DNA from: Saprospirales bacterium
GTDB taxonomy: Bacteria; Bacteroidota; Bacteroidia; Chitinophagales; Saprospiraceae
Length of the DNA: 64,000 nucleotides
Reading direction: 5' to 3'
Assembly: GCA_016703765.1 (NCBI GenBank)
Contig: JADJBL010000007.1
Location: forward strand, 62,001-126,000
The notes under the pieces were generated by a model. The model had not been told where the DNA came from. It was given only the letters and a program-made list of their open reading frames with translations, and did no database searches. The first letter of the stretch is position 1; each line of letters opens with the position of its first letter. Positions 1 through 8,475 of the stretch are shown piece by piece. Made by a program: the position numbers and the translations under genes.

Positions 1-456
1 GAAGTGGTCCGGATCGGATTGATACGCCTGGATCAGTAATTTATGGATGATTTCCTCCGCCTCAGTCTTGATGCGGTCTTTGCCGCGTTCCGGGCGGTGT
101 ATCATGGCCATAAAGTTGTCGAAGCCCGGAAAGCTCAGGAAAACCTTGCCGTCGAGCTCAAAATGAACGACGCTGAAGCTGCCGTTGACCGTGCGGCTCT
201 TGATGTCAAACTTCAGGGATAGCCTTTTGAATTCGTAGGGAGGGGAGAAATTGTACCAAAAGAGTACCTCCATGTTTTCCCTGCCCAGGGAATACCCACG
301 GAAAATCTGCCTGACCCGGACCCTGAAAAGGGACAAGGCCTTCTCAAACCGGTGGTGATAGACAACCGGGGAGGGAAGAAACAGAGGCCTGATTGCAAAA
401 GCCTGATCTTCCTGTTGCTGCACCAGTACCGGGATGTTGAGTCTTATATTGGGCAT
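1..456 (-). CDS. Hypothetical protein, C-terminus cut by window edge
   Basis: An open frame of 152 codons starts with ATG at 456 and runs off the left end without a stop. The protein begins MPNIRLNIPVLVQQQEDQAF and has no signal peptide or membrane segment. It is rich in aromatic and charged residues and alternates as a beta-rich soluble domain would. It precedes no gene on its own strand within view; aroK lies 27 bases upstream on the same strand, so the two may be cotranscribed. I do not recognise the family. Confidence 0.7.
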   Translation of the reverse strand, partial: MPNIRLNIPVLVQQQEDQAFAIRPLFLPSPVVYHHRFEKALSLFRVRVRQIFRGYSLGRENMEVLFWYNFSPPYEFKRLSLKFDIKSRTVNGSFSVVHFELDGKVFLSFPGFDNFMAMIHRPERGKDRIKTEAEEIIHKLLIQAYQSDPDHF

Positions 457-483
457 AGGGCAGGTAAAAATAAATAAAATTAT

Positions 484-1032
484 TCAATGGCCTCCAATAA
501 GGACCAGTTGGCGGTACAAGTCGGAGGCTACCTGCAAGTGGTTTGAATGCTGTTGGTAAACGATGTGCGCCTGCAAGTAAAAGGCGGATCTTTGCTCTAA
601 AAGCGTCTCCAATACCGCTTCCACGTCTTCACCGACCAGCAAAGGCCGCTCCCGGGTGGAGCTTTGAAGCCTTTCCACCAGAATAGGTACAGGGGTTTCG
701 AGATAAATAACCCAACCGGCATCCTTCATTTGGGTCAAATTGTCGTAATAACAGGGGGTCCCTCCTCCGCAGGCGACTACCCTTGGAGCATCGAGCCTTA
801 AAACGTTTTGCAGGGCCTCCCGCTCCAGTTTCCGGAACCCGGGTTCTCCAATTTTCTCAAAAAGATCGGGTATTCCGCACCCCTGCCGCTCTTCGATAAA
901 CCCGTCCAGGTCTGTAAAGGGCCAACCCAACAGGCCGGCCAATTGTTTACCTGTTGTAGTTTTACCGCTCCCCATCAAACCGATCAGGAACAGGGAGCGC
1001 GAAGCGCGGAACAATGGGCGGGGTGCTTCCAT
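484..1032 (-). CDS. aroK: Shikimate kinase
   Basis: This 182-residue protein phosphorylates shikimate with ATP in the aromatic amino acid pathway. It shows the P-loop GLMGSGKTTTGKQ at about residues 18-30, the shikimate-binding DLDGFIE segment, the CGGGT glycine motif near residue 88 and an RERPLL lid segment. Length is normal for AroK. It is divergently arranged with the DUF1573 lipoprotein, leaving about 50 bases between the two starts. Identification is firm from motifs. Confidence 0.93.
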   Translation of the reverse strand: MEAPRPLFRASRSLFLIGLMGSGKTTTGKQLAGLLGWPFTDLDGFIEERQGCGIPDLFEKIGEPGFRKLEREALQNVLRLDAPRVVACGGGTPCYYDNLTQMKDAGWVIYLETPVPILVERLQSSTRERPLLVGEDVEAVLETLLEQRSAFYLQAHIVYQQHSNHLQVASDLYRQLVLIGGH

Positions 1033-1083
1033 AATTATTGGCCCAAAATAGGTACCTTAGCGCGGTTTTGAAGAAGAAGTATT

Positions 1084-1572
1084 ATGAATAGAAGTCGGTT
1101 TATCGTTTTTGCCGTCGTTTTTGCGGGCTTGCTGTCCTGCAATTCGGACCCTTCCAGCGGAAAAAGGGTGGAGGAAGTGCCTGTCGAGGGCCCAATTTCC
1201 GCAATAATCCGCAATCCTGCTACCGCCAACCAGCCGCTCGATACGGTGAACGTGGCCAAATTGACCTTTGAGTATGAGGAATTCGACTTCGGCAGCGTGG
1301 CGGAAGGGGAGGAGGTCACCCACGTCTTCAGGTTTAAAAATACGGGCAAAGTCCCCTTGCTGATCACCGACGCGAGGTCAACCTGTGGCTGTACCGTGCC
1401 GACCTGGCCCAGGGAACCGGTTTCCCCGGGACAAGGAGGGGAGATCAAAGTGGTTTTTAATACCCTCAATAAATCGGGGCAGCAGCGAAAAGAAGTTGCC
1501 GTCACCGCCAACACCTATCCTGCGCAAACAACTGTTTTTCTAACCGGGAAAGTTTCTGCTCCGCAGCAGTAA
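1084..1572 (+). CDS. DUF1573 domain lipoprotein
   Basis: The 162-residue protein has an N-terminal signal with lipobox ending in FAGLLSC, so it is probably a lipoprotein. From about residue 65 it carries the DUF1573 pattern: FDFGSV..GE.V.H.F.FKNTG followed by the STCGCT cysteine pair and a PGQGG turn, an Ig-like fold found across Bacteroidota. It heads a group with yajC (36 bases on) and ybbR, an arrangement common in this phylum. Its exact function is unknown. Confidence 0.88.
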   Translation: MNRSRFIVFAVVFAGLLSCNSDPSSGKRVEEVPVEGPISAIIRNPATANQPLDTVNVAKLTFEYEEFDFGSVAEGEEVTHVFRFKNTGKVPLLITDARSTCGCTVPTWPREPVSPGQGGEIKVVFNTLNKSGQQRKEVAVTANTYPAQTTVFLTGKVSAPQQ

Positions 1573-1607
1573 GCCCGAATATTTCAAAAGCCATCAAATT
1601 ATTGAAA

Positions 1608-1955
1608 ATGAATGCATTATTCTTACAGGCCGGATCGGCCCAGTACATGAACCTGCTCTTTTTTGGTCTCATCTTCGTCGTTTTTTATTTCTTCCTCATC
1701 CGTCCCCAAGCCAAGAAACAAAAAGAACAGGCCAAGTTTGTGGATGGCATGCAAAAAGGAGATGAAGTGGTCACCTCCAGCGGGATCATCGGCCGCATCA
1801 ATAAACTCGAAGACGATATAGTCACCCTTGAAGTGGGCAGCAAAATCTATATCCGGGTCGTAAAAAGCGCCATTTCGAAGGAATTGACGGAGAGTGTGAT
1901 GAAAAATGCAGCCAACCGGAGCTCTGCCGGCGTATCCAACAATTCGGAATCCTGA
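1608..1955 (+). CDS. yajC: Preprotein translocase subunit YajC
   Basis: A 115-residue inner-membrane protein of the Sec auxiliary complex. One membrane helix, MNLLFFGLIFVVFYFFLIRP, is followed by the typical basic QAKKQKEQ stretch and then the soluble KGDEVVTSSGIIGRI motif. A TTG at 1602 is in frame, but the ATG at 1608 is the more likely start. It sits between DUF1573 and the YbbR-like gene, as in many Bacteroidota. Confidence 0.92.
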   Translation: MNALFLQAGSAQYMNLLFFGLIFVVFYFFLIRPQAKKQKEQAKFVDGMQKGDEVVTSSGIIGRINKLEDDIVTLEVGSKIYIRVVKSAISKELTESVMKNAANRSSAGVSNNSES

Positions 1956-1972
1956 TCTGAACCGTGCACTAG

Positions 1973-2938
1973 ATAGCGCTCCTCAACCGGGAAATCCAGG
2001 TCACACTTCGGAAGGACCGGACAGAGTTATTCATCTGTTTCGGGATCGCTGCCGTTTTCTGGTTTCTGGTAAAGCTCTCCCAGAACTACGAGACGCAATG
2101 GAATTCTGAATTCAAATATATTTTGCCGGAGCATCAGGCCTTTATGGAAAAGCCTCCGGCAGAGGTTCGCGCCACCATTGGTGGCTCCGGATGGAGCCTC
2201 CTGAATTTCTGGCTCTTTCACCGCAAAGAGCACCTCGTTTTCGACCTGAGGGCCCTTCCGCTTTCCCTCGTGGAAGGCCGGCTGGTCCTCGACCGCATTC
2301 AATCTCAAATTTCGGAATCGGAACTCCAGGTAAAGAGCATAAATCTCGACTATATCGGCCTTAAAACAGGAGCAAAAGGAGGGAAGCTCTTGCCCATCAG
2401 GCTGGACTACCGGGTAGATCTTCTTCCTCAATTCGACCTGAGCGGCCCTATTCATATGGACCCCGACAGCGTGTGGGTGGAGGGGCCTGTTTCCATCCTA
2501 GACTCCCTTGGCTTCTGGCCTACCGACACCGGCCGGATAGGCCCCCTTAAGGCGGGTTGGAAGCAAGTCGTGCCGCTGGCCAAACCCCTGGGAAGCCCCA
2601 TGAAGCTCGAAGTGGAGAAAACGACGTTGGAAATCCCCGTAGAACCCGTGGTAGAAAAAACCGTCCTGTTCGTGCCCGTGACCGTGGTCAATGCGCCCGG
2701 AAACTTTCGCATCTTTCCGGCGACTATTACGGTTTACTGCATTGTGGGCATGAGCGCATTCCATCAATTGGACGCCTCGGATTTTAAGGTCGTGGCAGAC
2801 CTGGAGGGGGTTGCGCTGAAATCAGAGCAGAATTCCGTCCCGCTCAGTGTCACTTGTCTGGAAAAAAATGTAAAAAACCTGCGGTTTTCGCCCCAATCGG
2901 TGGAGTTTTTCTTCCGCATGGGCGAAGATGTAAACTAG
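1973..2938 (+). CDS. YbbR-like domain protein; start codon unclear
   Basis: The frame open from just after a TAG at 1970-1972 to TAG at 2936-2938 encodes a membrane-anchored protein. It has a short basic N-terminus (RKDRTEL), one helix (FICFGIAAVFWFLVKLS) and a periplasmic region with YbbR-like beta repeats, for example DSVWVEGPVSILDSLG. No ATG, GTG or TTG lies in frame before the helix. The first such codon, TTG at 2123, falls after it and would remove the anchor. The start given here is the ATA at 1973; ATC at 1994 is another option. Initiation may be non-standard or a base may be wrong. Its place after yajC fits the family. Confidence 0.7.
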   Translation: MALLNREIQVTLRKDRTELFICFGIAAVFWFLVKLSQNYETQWNSEFKYILPEHQAFMEKPPAEVRATIGGSGWSLLNFWLFHRKEHLVFDLRALPLSLVEGRLVLDRIQSQISESELQVKSINLDYIGLKTGAKGGKLLPIRLDYRVDLLPQFDLSGPIHMDPDSVWVEGPVSILDSLGFWPTDTGRIGPLKAGWKQVVPLAKPLGSPMKLEVEKTTLEIPVEPVVEKTVLFVPVTVVNAPGNFRIFPATITVYCIVGMSAFHQLDASDFKVVADLEGVALKSEQNSVPLSVTCLEKNVKNLRFSPQSVEFFFRMGEDVN

Positions 2939-2941
2939 GGG

Positions 2942-3610
2942 TTAGCCCTTGGTGGCTCGGGTCATTTCCCGCTTGCCCGGCGGTCCTTCCAGCGATTCGA
3001 GGGTGAATCCAAGCGATTTCAGATTGCGCTTCACGCTACCCTTCGCACAATAAGTGGTTAACACTCCTCCCGGGAGAAGGGCGTCGTACATTTTGCCCAA
3101 AAGAGGCAGCTCCCATAGCTCCGGTTGTGCAGCCGGAGCAAAGGCGTCGAAATAAATGACATCGTATTGGGAGGGCGGCGCGAATTCTTCAAAAAGGCTT
3201 CGCCATTTGGTGAACACAAAGTGTTCGTCAAGGGAAAGGGCTTGCCCCCATGGCCCGGTATGCATCTTGGAAAAAGGCGCCTCAAGCCAGGGTTCCTGGA
3301 GTATGTCGATAAAATTCAGGCTTCGGGCCTGCTCGGGGGAAATAGGGTAGGCCTCTACGGAAGAGTATTCGATCTCAAACCCTTTTCGTCTCGATTCCAG
3401 TAAGGTCAAAAGAGCGTTGAGACCCGTGCCGAAGCCCATTTCCAGCACTTTGATTCTGGTTTGTTGCAAGGCCTTGAATTTCAAGGCGGCATCGATGAAA
3501 ATATGCCTCGATTCCTGTACGGCCCCAAATCTGGAGTGGTAACTTTCGCCGAATTGCGCAGACAGAACCGTATGCGATCCGTCGCTGGTTACGATCAATT
3601 CATCCTCCAT
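2942..3610 (-). CDS. mnmD: tRNA 5-methylaminomethyl-2-thiouridine methyltransferase (MnmD type)
   Basis: This 222-residue enzyme matches the methyltransferase half of MnmC, which completes mnm5s2U at the tRNA wobble position. Visible features are the N-terminal TSDGSHTV.S..FGE.YHS.FGA..ESRHIFI segment, the SAM-binding VLEMGFGTGLNALL near residue 55, and the YDVIYFDAFAPAAQPELW block. No FAD oxidase domain follows, so it is a stand-alone MnmD rather than fused MnmC. It is the last gene of a minus-strand operon behind ytxJ and a small lipoprotein. Confidence 0.92.
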   Translation of the reverse strand: MEDELIVTSDGSHTVLSAQFGESYHSRFGAVQESRHIFIDAALKFKALQQTRIKVLEMGFGTGLNALLTLLESRRKGFEIEYSSVEAYPISPEQARSLNFIDILQEPWLEAPFSKMHTGPWGQALSLDEHFVFTKWRSLFEEFAPPSQYDVIYFDAFAPAAQPELWELPLLGKMYDALLPGGVLTTYCAKGSVKRNLKSLGFTLESLEGPPGKREMTRATKG

Positions 3611-3635
3611 GAGGAACGGAAATTTTCAGGCGATT

Positions 3636-3983
3636 TTAGAAAGACGCCTGGAGGTATTCGCGGATGTCCGATACAGTGATGTCCAGGTGGGATACATCGT
3701 AAATGCACTCTTCCTCCCGGATCACCAGGACCTGGGGAGATTCGTGGTGCACCTGAAAGGTTTCAGCTATGTAATTGGAAACTTCCCTATGCGAGAGAAG
3801 GTCCAGAAAAAAGCATTCAGCTGTTTTTTCGGGAAACTCCCATTGGTCTTCCAGTCTGTACTTTGCCACGGAACTGATCGAACAACGCGTGCTGTGCTTG
3901 AACAAAACGCAGGGAATGGACTTCGACCGCGATTTGATTTCTTCTACTTGGGAAATGTTATGGACCTCAATCCATCGGATCAT
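3636..3983 (-). CDS. ytxJ: Bacillithiol-system redox protein YtxJ
   Basis: A 115-residue thioredoxin-fold protein with a single cysteine motif, KHSTRCSISSVA near residues 29-40, as in YtxJ, a candidate monothiol bacilliredoxin. Many Bacteroidota make bacillithiol, which fits. Its ATG overlaps the stop of the upstream small lipoprotein gene as ATGA, so translation is likely coupled. mnmD follows after 25 bases. Confidence 0.87.
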   Translation of the reverse strand: MIRWIEVHNISQVEEIKSRSKSIPCVLFKHSTRCSISSVAKYRLEDQWEFPEKTAECFFLDLLSHREVSNYIAETFQVHHESPQVLVIREEECIYDVSHLDITVSDIREYLQASF

Positions 3984-4147
3984 GGCTGAGTCACCGATTG
4001 GATGACCTGGCCGACGACCTGAACCGCTTTTTGGTTCATCGAGAAGTTGTTGGGGCAGCCATATCCGCGGTTGCAGGAGGAAAGGGAGCCGAGGAGGATC
4101 AGCGCGGCAAACATTGCCATCAGGGATTTTACAGAGGCCTTTTTCAT
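3980..4147 (-). CDS. Small lipoprotein upstream of ytxJ
   Basis: A 55-residue open frame starts with ATG at 4147 and ends with TGA at 3980-3982. It has a basic start (MKKASVKS), a hydrophobic stretch and a lipobox-like LGSLSSC at residues 19-25. A short mature part follows containing NRGYGCPNNFSM. The stop overlaps the ytxJ start by four bases, strong evidence that it is a real gene. A second cysteine remains in the mature peptide. The pairing with a thiol-redox gene suggests a role in envelope thiol chemistry, but that is inference. Confidence 0.78.
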   Translation of the reverse strand: MKKASVKSLMAMFAALILLGSLSSCNRGYGCPNNFSMNQKAVQVVGQVIQSVTQP

Positions 4148-4246
4148 TCTGAGGAAATTAGGATATGTTTATGGATTAATTCTCTTTTAAACTCTGCGGT
4201 AAACGAAGGGTTCGCCGCCAATATTTTTCGACATGCCGTAAAGCCG

Positions 4247-4254
4247 CAAATATA
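4247..4254 (-). promoter_or_regulatory. Candidate -7 element for the lipoprotein-ytxJ-mnmD operon
   Basis: The minus strand reads TATATTTG, a perfect match to the Bacteroidota TAnnTTTG -7 element, about 100 bases before the lipoprotein start. No clear -33 TTTG lies at normal spacing. Confidence 0.35.
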
Positions 4255-4330
4255 AGTTATTTTTTTCGGCTGTCCCATGCAAATATGCCTCTTGTCGAAT
4301 TTGTTCTCGAAACTTGCAAAAGGAAAACGA

Positions 4331-5677
4331 ATGCGGTATCATTTAATTGCCATCGGCGGTAGCGCCATGCACAACATAGCCCTGGCCCTCTGGGAAAATG
4401 GCCACGAAGTGAGCGGATCGGACGATGAGATCTACAACCCGGCCCGCGATCGGCTCGCCTCCAAAGGCCTCTTACCCGTTCAACAAGGATGGTTTCCCGA
4501 AAAAATCCAGTCCGGCCTCGACGCCGTGATACTCGGAATGCATGCCCGCGCCGATAATCCCGAGCTCCTGCGGGCTTTGGAGCTGGGTCTGCCTGTTTTT
4601 TCCTACCCGGCCTTCCTCTACGAGCACGCGAAAGATAAGATCCGGGTCGTGGTGGCCGGCAGCCATGGTAAAACCACGACAACCTCCATGATCCTTCATT
4701 TCCTCAAACAGGCTGGAAGGGATTTCGACTACCTGGTCGGCGCCCAGCTCGAGGGTTTTGAGACCATGACCCGGCTGAGCAAGGCCCCATTGATGGTGCT
4801 GGAGGGAGACGAATATTTTGCCTCCGCACTCGACCCCGTGCCCAAAATATACCATTACAAGCCGCACATGGCCATCCTGACCGGGGTAGCCTGGGATCAT
4901 ATTAACGTATTCCCGACATTCGAAGATTACCTGGCCGCCTTCCGGCATTTTTTGGAGACGGTCGAGCCGGGAGGCCGGGTCTGGTACGATGTGCGCGATC
5001 CCCACCTGCGAAAACTGGCCGCTGAGGCGCCTTCCCGCATCGAATGCATCCCCTATGAACCCTTGCAGGCCGAGCTGTCTGATGGCCAATTTTGGATCAG
5101 CGCCAAAGAAGGAAAAGCGCCGACCACGCTGATCGGTCAGCACAATTTCGCCAACCTTCAGGCTGCCTGGTTGGTTTGCAATAGCCGGGGCTTGAGCGGA
5201 GAAGAAATGCTGGCTGCCATCCCTGGCTTTAAAGGGGCGTCCAAACGGCTTCAAGTGCTGGAAGAGCGTCCAGGATTTAGCTCCTACCTGGATTTTGCCC
5301 ATGCGCCATCCAAGGTCAGGGCCACGGTGGAGGCGGTAAAAGGGCGTCACCCCGGACGCCGCTTGGTGGCCGTCCTCGAATTGCACACCTTCAGCAGCCT
5401 GAACCCCTTATTCCTCCCGGAATACGCAGGAGCGATGGAAGCGGCCGATCAGGCTGCGGTTTTTTTCTCTCCCCATACCCTGGAGATGAAAAAATTACCT
5501 CCCCTGGAGACGGCCCAGGTGCAGACAGCCTTCCAAAGGCCGGACCTGGCTGTAATAACAGACCCAGCTTCCCTGGGCCTATGGGCTGGATCGCAAAAAG
5601 GGGAGGATGATGTGGTTTTTCTATGGATGAGCTCGGGGAATTTTGGAGGTCTGGACATCCGCACGGCCGCAAAATAA
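4331..5677 (+). CDS. mpl: UDP-N-acetylmuramate:tripeptide ligase-like Mur ligase (Mpl)
   Basis: A 448-residue Mur ligase that would rejoin recovered murein tripeptide to UDP-MurNAc in cell-wall recycling. The start MRYHLIAIGGSAMHN at 4331 matches the family and follows a purine-rich AAAAGGAAAACG. An in-frame ATG at 4277 would add an unlikely 18 residues. Domains in order are the Rossmann N-terminus, the ATP loop GSHGKTTTT near residue 110, a central EGDEYF segment, and the C-terminal domain with FAHAPSKVRATVEAV. Mpl and MurC are related; the SAMHN start and HAPSK segment favour Mpl. Confidence 0.88.
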   Translation: MRYHLIAIGGSAMHNIALALWENGHEVSGSDDEIYNPARDRLASKGLLPVQQGWFPEKIQSGLDAVILGMHARADNPELLRALELGLPVFSYPAFLYEHAKDKIRVVVAGSHGKTTTTSMILHFLKQAGRDFDYLVGAQLEGFETMTRLSKAPLMVLEGDEYFASALDPVPKIYHYKPHMAILTGVAWDHINVFPTFEDYLAAFRHFLETVEPGGRVWYDVRDPHLRKLAAEAPSRIECIPYEPLQAELSDGQFWISAKEGKAPTTLIGQHNFANLQAAWLVCNSRGLSGEEMLAAIPGFKGASKRLQVLEERPGFSSYLDFAHAPSKVRATVEAVKGRHPGRRLVAVLELHTFSSLNPLFLPEYAGAMEAADQAAVFFSPHTLEMKKLPPLETAQVQTAFQRPDLAVITDPASLGLWAGSQKGEDDVVFLWMSSGNFGGLDIRTAAK

Positions 5678-5678
5678 A

Positions 5679-5710
5679 AAAGGGGATGAGCAAAGATGCC
5701 CATCCCCTTT
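5679..5710. terminator. Hairpin terminator between convergent genes
   Basis: A perfect 10-base-pair stem, AAAGGGGATG at 5679-5688 and its complement at 5701-5710, encloses a 12-base loop. Read on the minus strand the stem is followed by a T-rich run, so it should stop transcription of the 5731-6675 lipoprotein gene. It starts one base after the Mpl stop and may also serve that gene. Confidence 0.75.
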
Positions 5711-5730
5711 CCCGCACAGGGGAAATTCAA

Positions 5731-6675
5731 TTAATACTTGATGTTGAATTCGTAGCTATCGCCGTTGTCGGCCGCAGTTACGTTTACTTCGGAGACTTCG
5801 AGGAAGTAGTAAGTGTCTCCATCCGCGCTCTTCACGACGAAGAAATCACCAACCGAAACTGCATCGCTCTTGGCGTTTGCACCGCTGCCGTTGGGAAGAT
5901 CGGAACCGGCATCGTAATAGCCTTTGATCTCCTCTTTGGTAGCAATATCGGTGAATTTGAATTCACCGCCCAGTCCACCTGCCACGCGCACGGTCGTACC
6001 GTTGAGCGGGCCGATCTGGCGCAGCCAGTTCTGGTCGTTCGGCAAGCCGAGGTCGATACCCCAGTCGCGGATCTCGGAGATCGCAAAGTTGCCGGTCGTC
6101 GTACCCGTGCCGATCCCTGCATCGAGGTCAAGGGCGCCGGTACCTGCCGGGCCGGCCTGGTTCAGAAGAACGCCGGTCAGCGTACTGGTGATCGGGGTGC
6201 CCGGATCAAAGGTGGTGATGTCGATAGACACGGAAGCCGTGTTGCCATCGGTATCGGTCACTTCAAACGTGTATGTTTTGGTCGAGTAATCATCCTGGGG
6301 GTTGATACCTATTTCCCAGGTGAGGCGGGATTCGTATCCGATAAGCAGGATCGGGTTTTGTACAAGTACGTTGGTGTTTGCATCCAGATCACGGAAAATC
6401 AGGCGATCGGCGGGTACATTCGACCCGTCTTGCGTAATCGTCAACGATTCCAGGTCGGCAGTGCCCGCAAGCGCGCTAATGGCAACATAAGCAAAACCGT
6501 TGAGGTCGCTGGTGGAAAAGTCGGTCGTCGGGTAAGGGCCGGCAACTCCCGAAGGATCGTCAGAAGTAAATTCAATGGTGGGATCGATAAGCGGGTTTTC
6601 GTCCTCCGTACAACCGGTGTTCAGGAAAATGGCAACAGCAGATGCAAAAACAAACAATAAAAGGAATCTTCTCAT
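5731..6675 (-). CDS. Hypothetical lipoprotein
   Basis: A 314-residue protein with signal peptide and lipobox (FLNTGC at about residue 21), so probably outer-membrane or periplasmic. The mature part is acidic and rich in D, T, G and S. An Ig-like segment ending in YTFEVTDTDGNTASVSIDITTF is followed by a domain of about 150 residues containing GGEFKFTDIATKEEIKGYYDAGS and ending in a beta-strand tail. I do not recognise the family. It is a single gene with its own terminator. Confidence 0.8.
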   Translation of the reverse strand: MRRFLLLFVFASAVAIFLNTGCTEDENPLIDPTIEFTSDDPSGVAGPYPTTDFSTSDLNGFAYVAISALAGTADLESLTITQDGSNVPADRLIFRDLDANTNVLVQNPILLIGYESRLTWEIGINPQDDYSTKTYTFEVTDTDGNTASVSIDITTFDPGTPITSTLTGVLLNQAGPAGTGALDLDAGIGTGTTTGNFAISEIRDWGIDLGLPNDQNWLRQIGPLNGTTVRVAGGLGGEFKFTDIATKEEIKGYYDAGSDLPNGSGANAKSDAVSVGDFFVVKSADGDTYYFLEVSEVNVTAADNGDSYEFNIKY

Positions 6676-6934
6676 TTTAGGAAGTTTTGGTTAAATGGTA
6701 AAACAATGTTGTTTTTCTTTATTGAAACGGCGCTATTCCCAAAAGGAAGTAACAACCGGGATGGATAACGCAGTAATGGAACAAATAGCTTCTTAAGGAT
6801 AAGTTAAAACGGATTTTTTTTCAATTTCCCTGCAAAATTCGTAAAAAACAAAGGGATTTCCAACTTGTATTGCTGCCATCTTTTTACTTTAGCGCATCAT
6901 CAGGTTAACATTTTCCAACCTAATCACCATCCAT
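6676..6934. other. Divergent intergenic region between lipoprotein and pepT
   Basis: About 259 bases, A+T-rich, with no open frame worth calling. It must hold the promoters of both flanking genes. On the plus strand TACTTTAG at about 6886-6893 is one mismatch from TAnnTTTG and is the best candidate for pepT. Confidence 0.5.
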
Positions 6935-8185
6935 ATGAACTTCGACAATTATTCATACACGGTGCTCGACCGCTTTCTCCGCTATGTCGTGGTCGATACC
7001 CAATCCGATCCGAACGCAACTTCTTTCCCCTCGACCGAAAAACAAAAAGACCTCGGCAGGATTCTGGTCAAAGAACTATTGGAATTAGGAATCGGCGACG
7101 CCCACATGGACCAGCACGGATATGTATACGCCACCATTCCCTCCAATACTAATAAGAATGTCCCGGTGATCTGTTTTTGTTCGCACATGGACACTTCTCC
7201 GGATTCCAGCGGCAAGGATGTCGTGCCGATTATCCACCGGAATTACCAGGGCCAGCCTATCGTCCTGCCGGATGATCCCAAGCAGATCATCCGTTCGGAA
7301 GACCACCCGGACCTGAAGGAACTGATCGGGCACGATATTGTTACGGCCAGCGGAACGACGTTGTTAGGCGCGGACAATAAAGCAGGTCTGGCCGAGATTA
7401 TGGACGCGGCTACTTTCCTGCTTTCCCATCCCGAAGTGAAGCACGGAGCCATTCGCATTCTTTTTACCCCCGACGAAGAAGTCGGAAGAGGGGTTGAACA
7501 CGTAGACCTCGAAAAACTGGGCGCCAAATTCGGTTACACCGTCGACGGGGAGCGGAGAGGTTCCCTGGAAGACGAGACCTTTTCCGCAGATCAGGCCATT
7601 GTGACGGTAGAAGGCGTCAGCTCCCACCCCGGCTTTGCAAAGGGAAAAATGGAAAACGCCCTGAAGATCGCCTCCGAGATCCTGGCCGGCCTCCCCAAAG
7701 ACCGCCTGTCGCCGGAAACGACGGAAGACCGGGAAGGCTTTCTGCACCCGGTACAGTTTTCCGGGATCGCGGAAAAAGCCACCATCCACTTTATCGTCCG
7801 CGATTTTGTCGACGAGAAGCTGCAGGAACACGAAGACTTTCTCCGGTCAATCGTCGATAAAGTCCTGAAAGGCTACCCCAACTCGAGCGCCACGGTGGAG
7901 ATCAAAGAACAATACCGGAATATGAAAAAAGTGCTCGACCGGCACCCGGAGGTTTCGGCCTATGCTAATGAGGCGATCAGAAGGGCCGGACTAGAGGTCC
8001 ACCAATCGAGTATCCGCGGAGGGACAGACGGTTCCAGACTCTCCTTTATGGGGCTTCCCTGCCCGAATATCTTTGCAGGAGAACACGCCTTTCACTCCAA
8101 GGTGGAGTGGGTCTCCGTGCAGGATATGCACAAAGCCGTGGAAACCCTCGTGCACCTGGCCGCCATTTGGGAGGAAAAATCCTGA
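6935..8185 (+). CDS. pepT: Peptidase T (tripeptide aminopeptidase)
   Basis: A 416-residue M20-family zinc aminopeptidase that removes N-terminal residues from tripeptides in the cytoplasm. Metal and catalytic motifs are in order: SHMDTSPD (first His/Asp), GADNKAGLAEI, FTPDEEVGRG (Glu pair), VDGE, and the C-terminal HSKVEW. The bulge domain with the GGTDGSRLS dimer segment is complete. Length is normal. The 74-residue membrane protein gene ends two bases past its stop on the other strand. Confidence 0.94.
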   Translation: MNFDNYSYTVLDRFLRYVVVDTQSDPNATSFPSTEKQKDLGRILVKELLELGIGDAHMDQHGYVYATIPSNTNKNVPVICFCSHMDTSPDSSGKDVVPIIHRNYQGQPIVLPDDPKQIIRSEDHPDLKELIGHDIVTASGTTLLGADNKAGLAEIMDAATFLLSHPEVKHGAIRILFTPDEEVGRGVEHVDLEKLGAKFGYTVDGERRGSLEDETFSADQAIVTVEGVSSHPGFAKGKMENALKIASEILAGLPKDRLSPETTEDREGFLHPVQFSGIAEKATIHFIVRDFVDEKLQEHEDFLRSIVDKVLKGYPNSSATVEIKEQYRNMKKVLDRHPEVSAYANEAIRRAGLEVHQSSIRGGTDGSRLSFMGLPCPNIFAGEHAFHSKVEWVSVQDMHKAVETLVHLAAIWEEKS

Positions 8186-8186
8186 A

Positions 8187-8411
8187 CTAAAGGCTTTCAG
8201 ACCGCTCGCGCTTCCAGTCCGTTTGGGCCACCGCCACGATAATGACTCCGCCAATGATCATTCCAAGGCGGATGAGGAACCCGAAAAGAGGCCCGGGCAG
8301 ATCAATCCAGAGCAAAAAAGCCAGCTGTATCCCAATCATGCTGAGCACCAGGGATAGAAAGCCCAGGATAAAAAGCAGAAAGCCAAGTAAGGTAAATAAA
8401 CCTTTATTCAT
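8187..8411 (-). CDS. Small two-helix membrane protein
   Basis: A 74-residue frame from ATG at 8411 to TAG at 8187. It holds two hydrophobic segments, LFTLLGFLLFILGFLSLVLS and LFGFLIRLGMIIGGVIIVAV, and a charged tail DWKRERSE. A longer in-frame extension upstream crosses the homopolymer block and is not credible. A promoter-like TTTG-N16-TACCTTTG lies just upstream. The function is unknown. Confidence 0.68.
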   Translation of the reverse strand: MNKGLFTLLGFLLFILGFLSLVLSMIGIQLAFLLWIDLPGPLFGFLIRLGMIIGGVIIVAVAQTDWKRERSESL

Positions 8412-8435
8412 TAGAAGACAGGTTATTGAAGCAGA

Positions 8436-8463
8436 CAAAGGTAAGAACAAAGTACAAAGCAAA
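8436..8463 (-). promoter_or_regulatory. Candidate promoter of the small membrane protein
   Basis: On the minus strand TTTG (8460-8463) is followed after 16 bases by TACCTTTG (8436-8443), an exact TAnnTTTG. The predicted transcription start is about 18 bases before the ATG at 8411. Confidence 0.45.
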
Positions 8464-8475
8464 TAAAATTTAAAA

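Noticed and set aside
5623..6660. A 345-codon plus-strand frame opposite the 5731-6675 lipoprotein
   Set aside because: The minus-strand gene has signal peptide, lipobox and a terminator; the plus frame begins inside the Mpl gene and shows nothing known.
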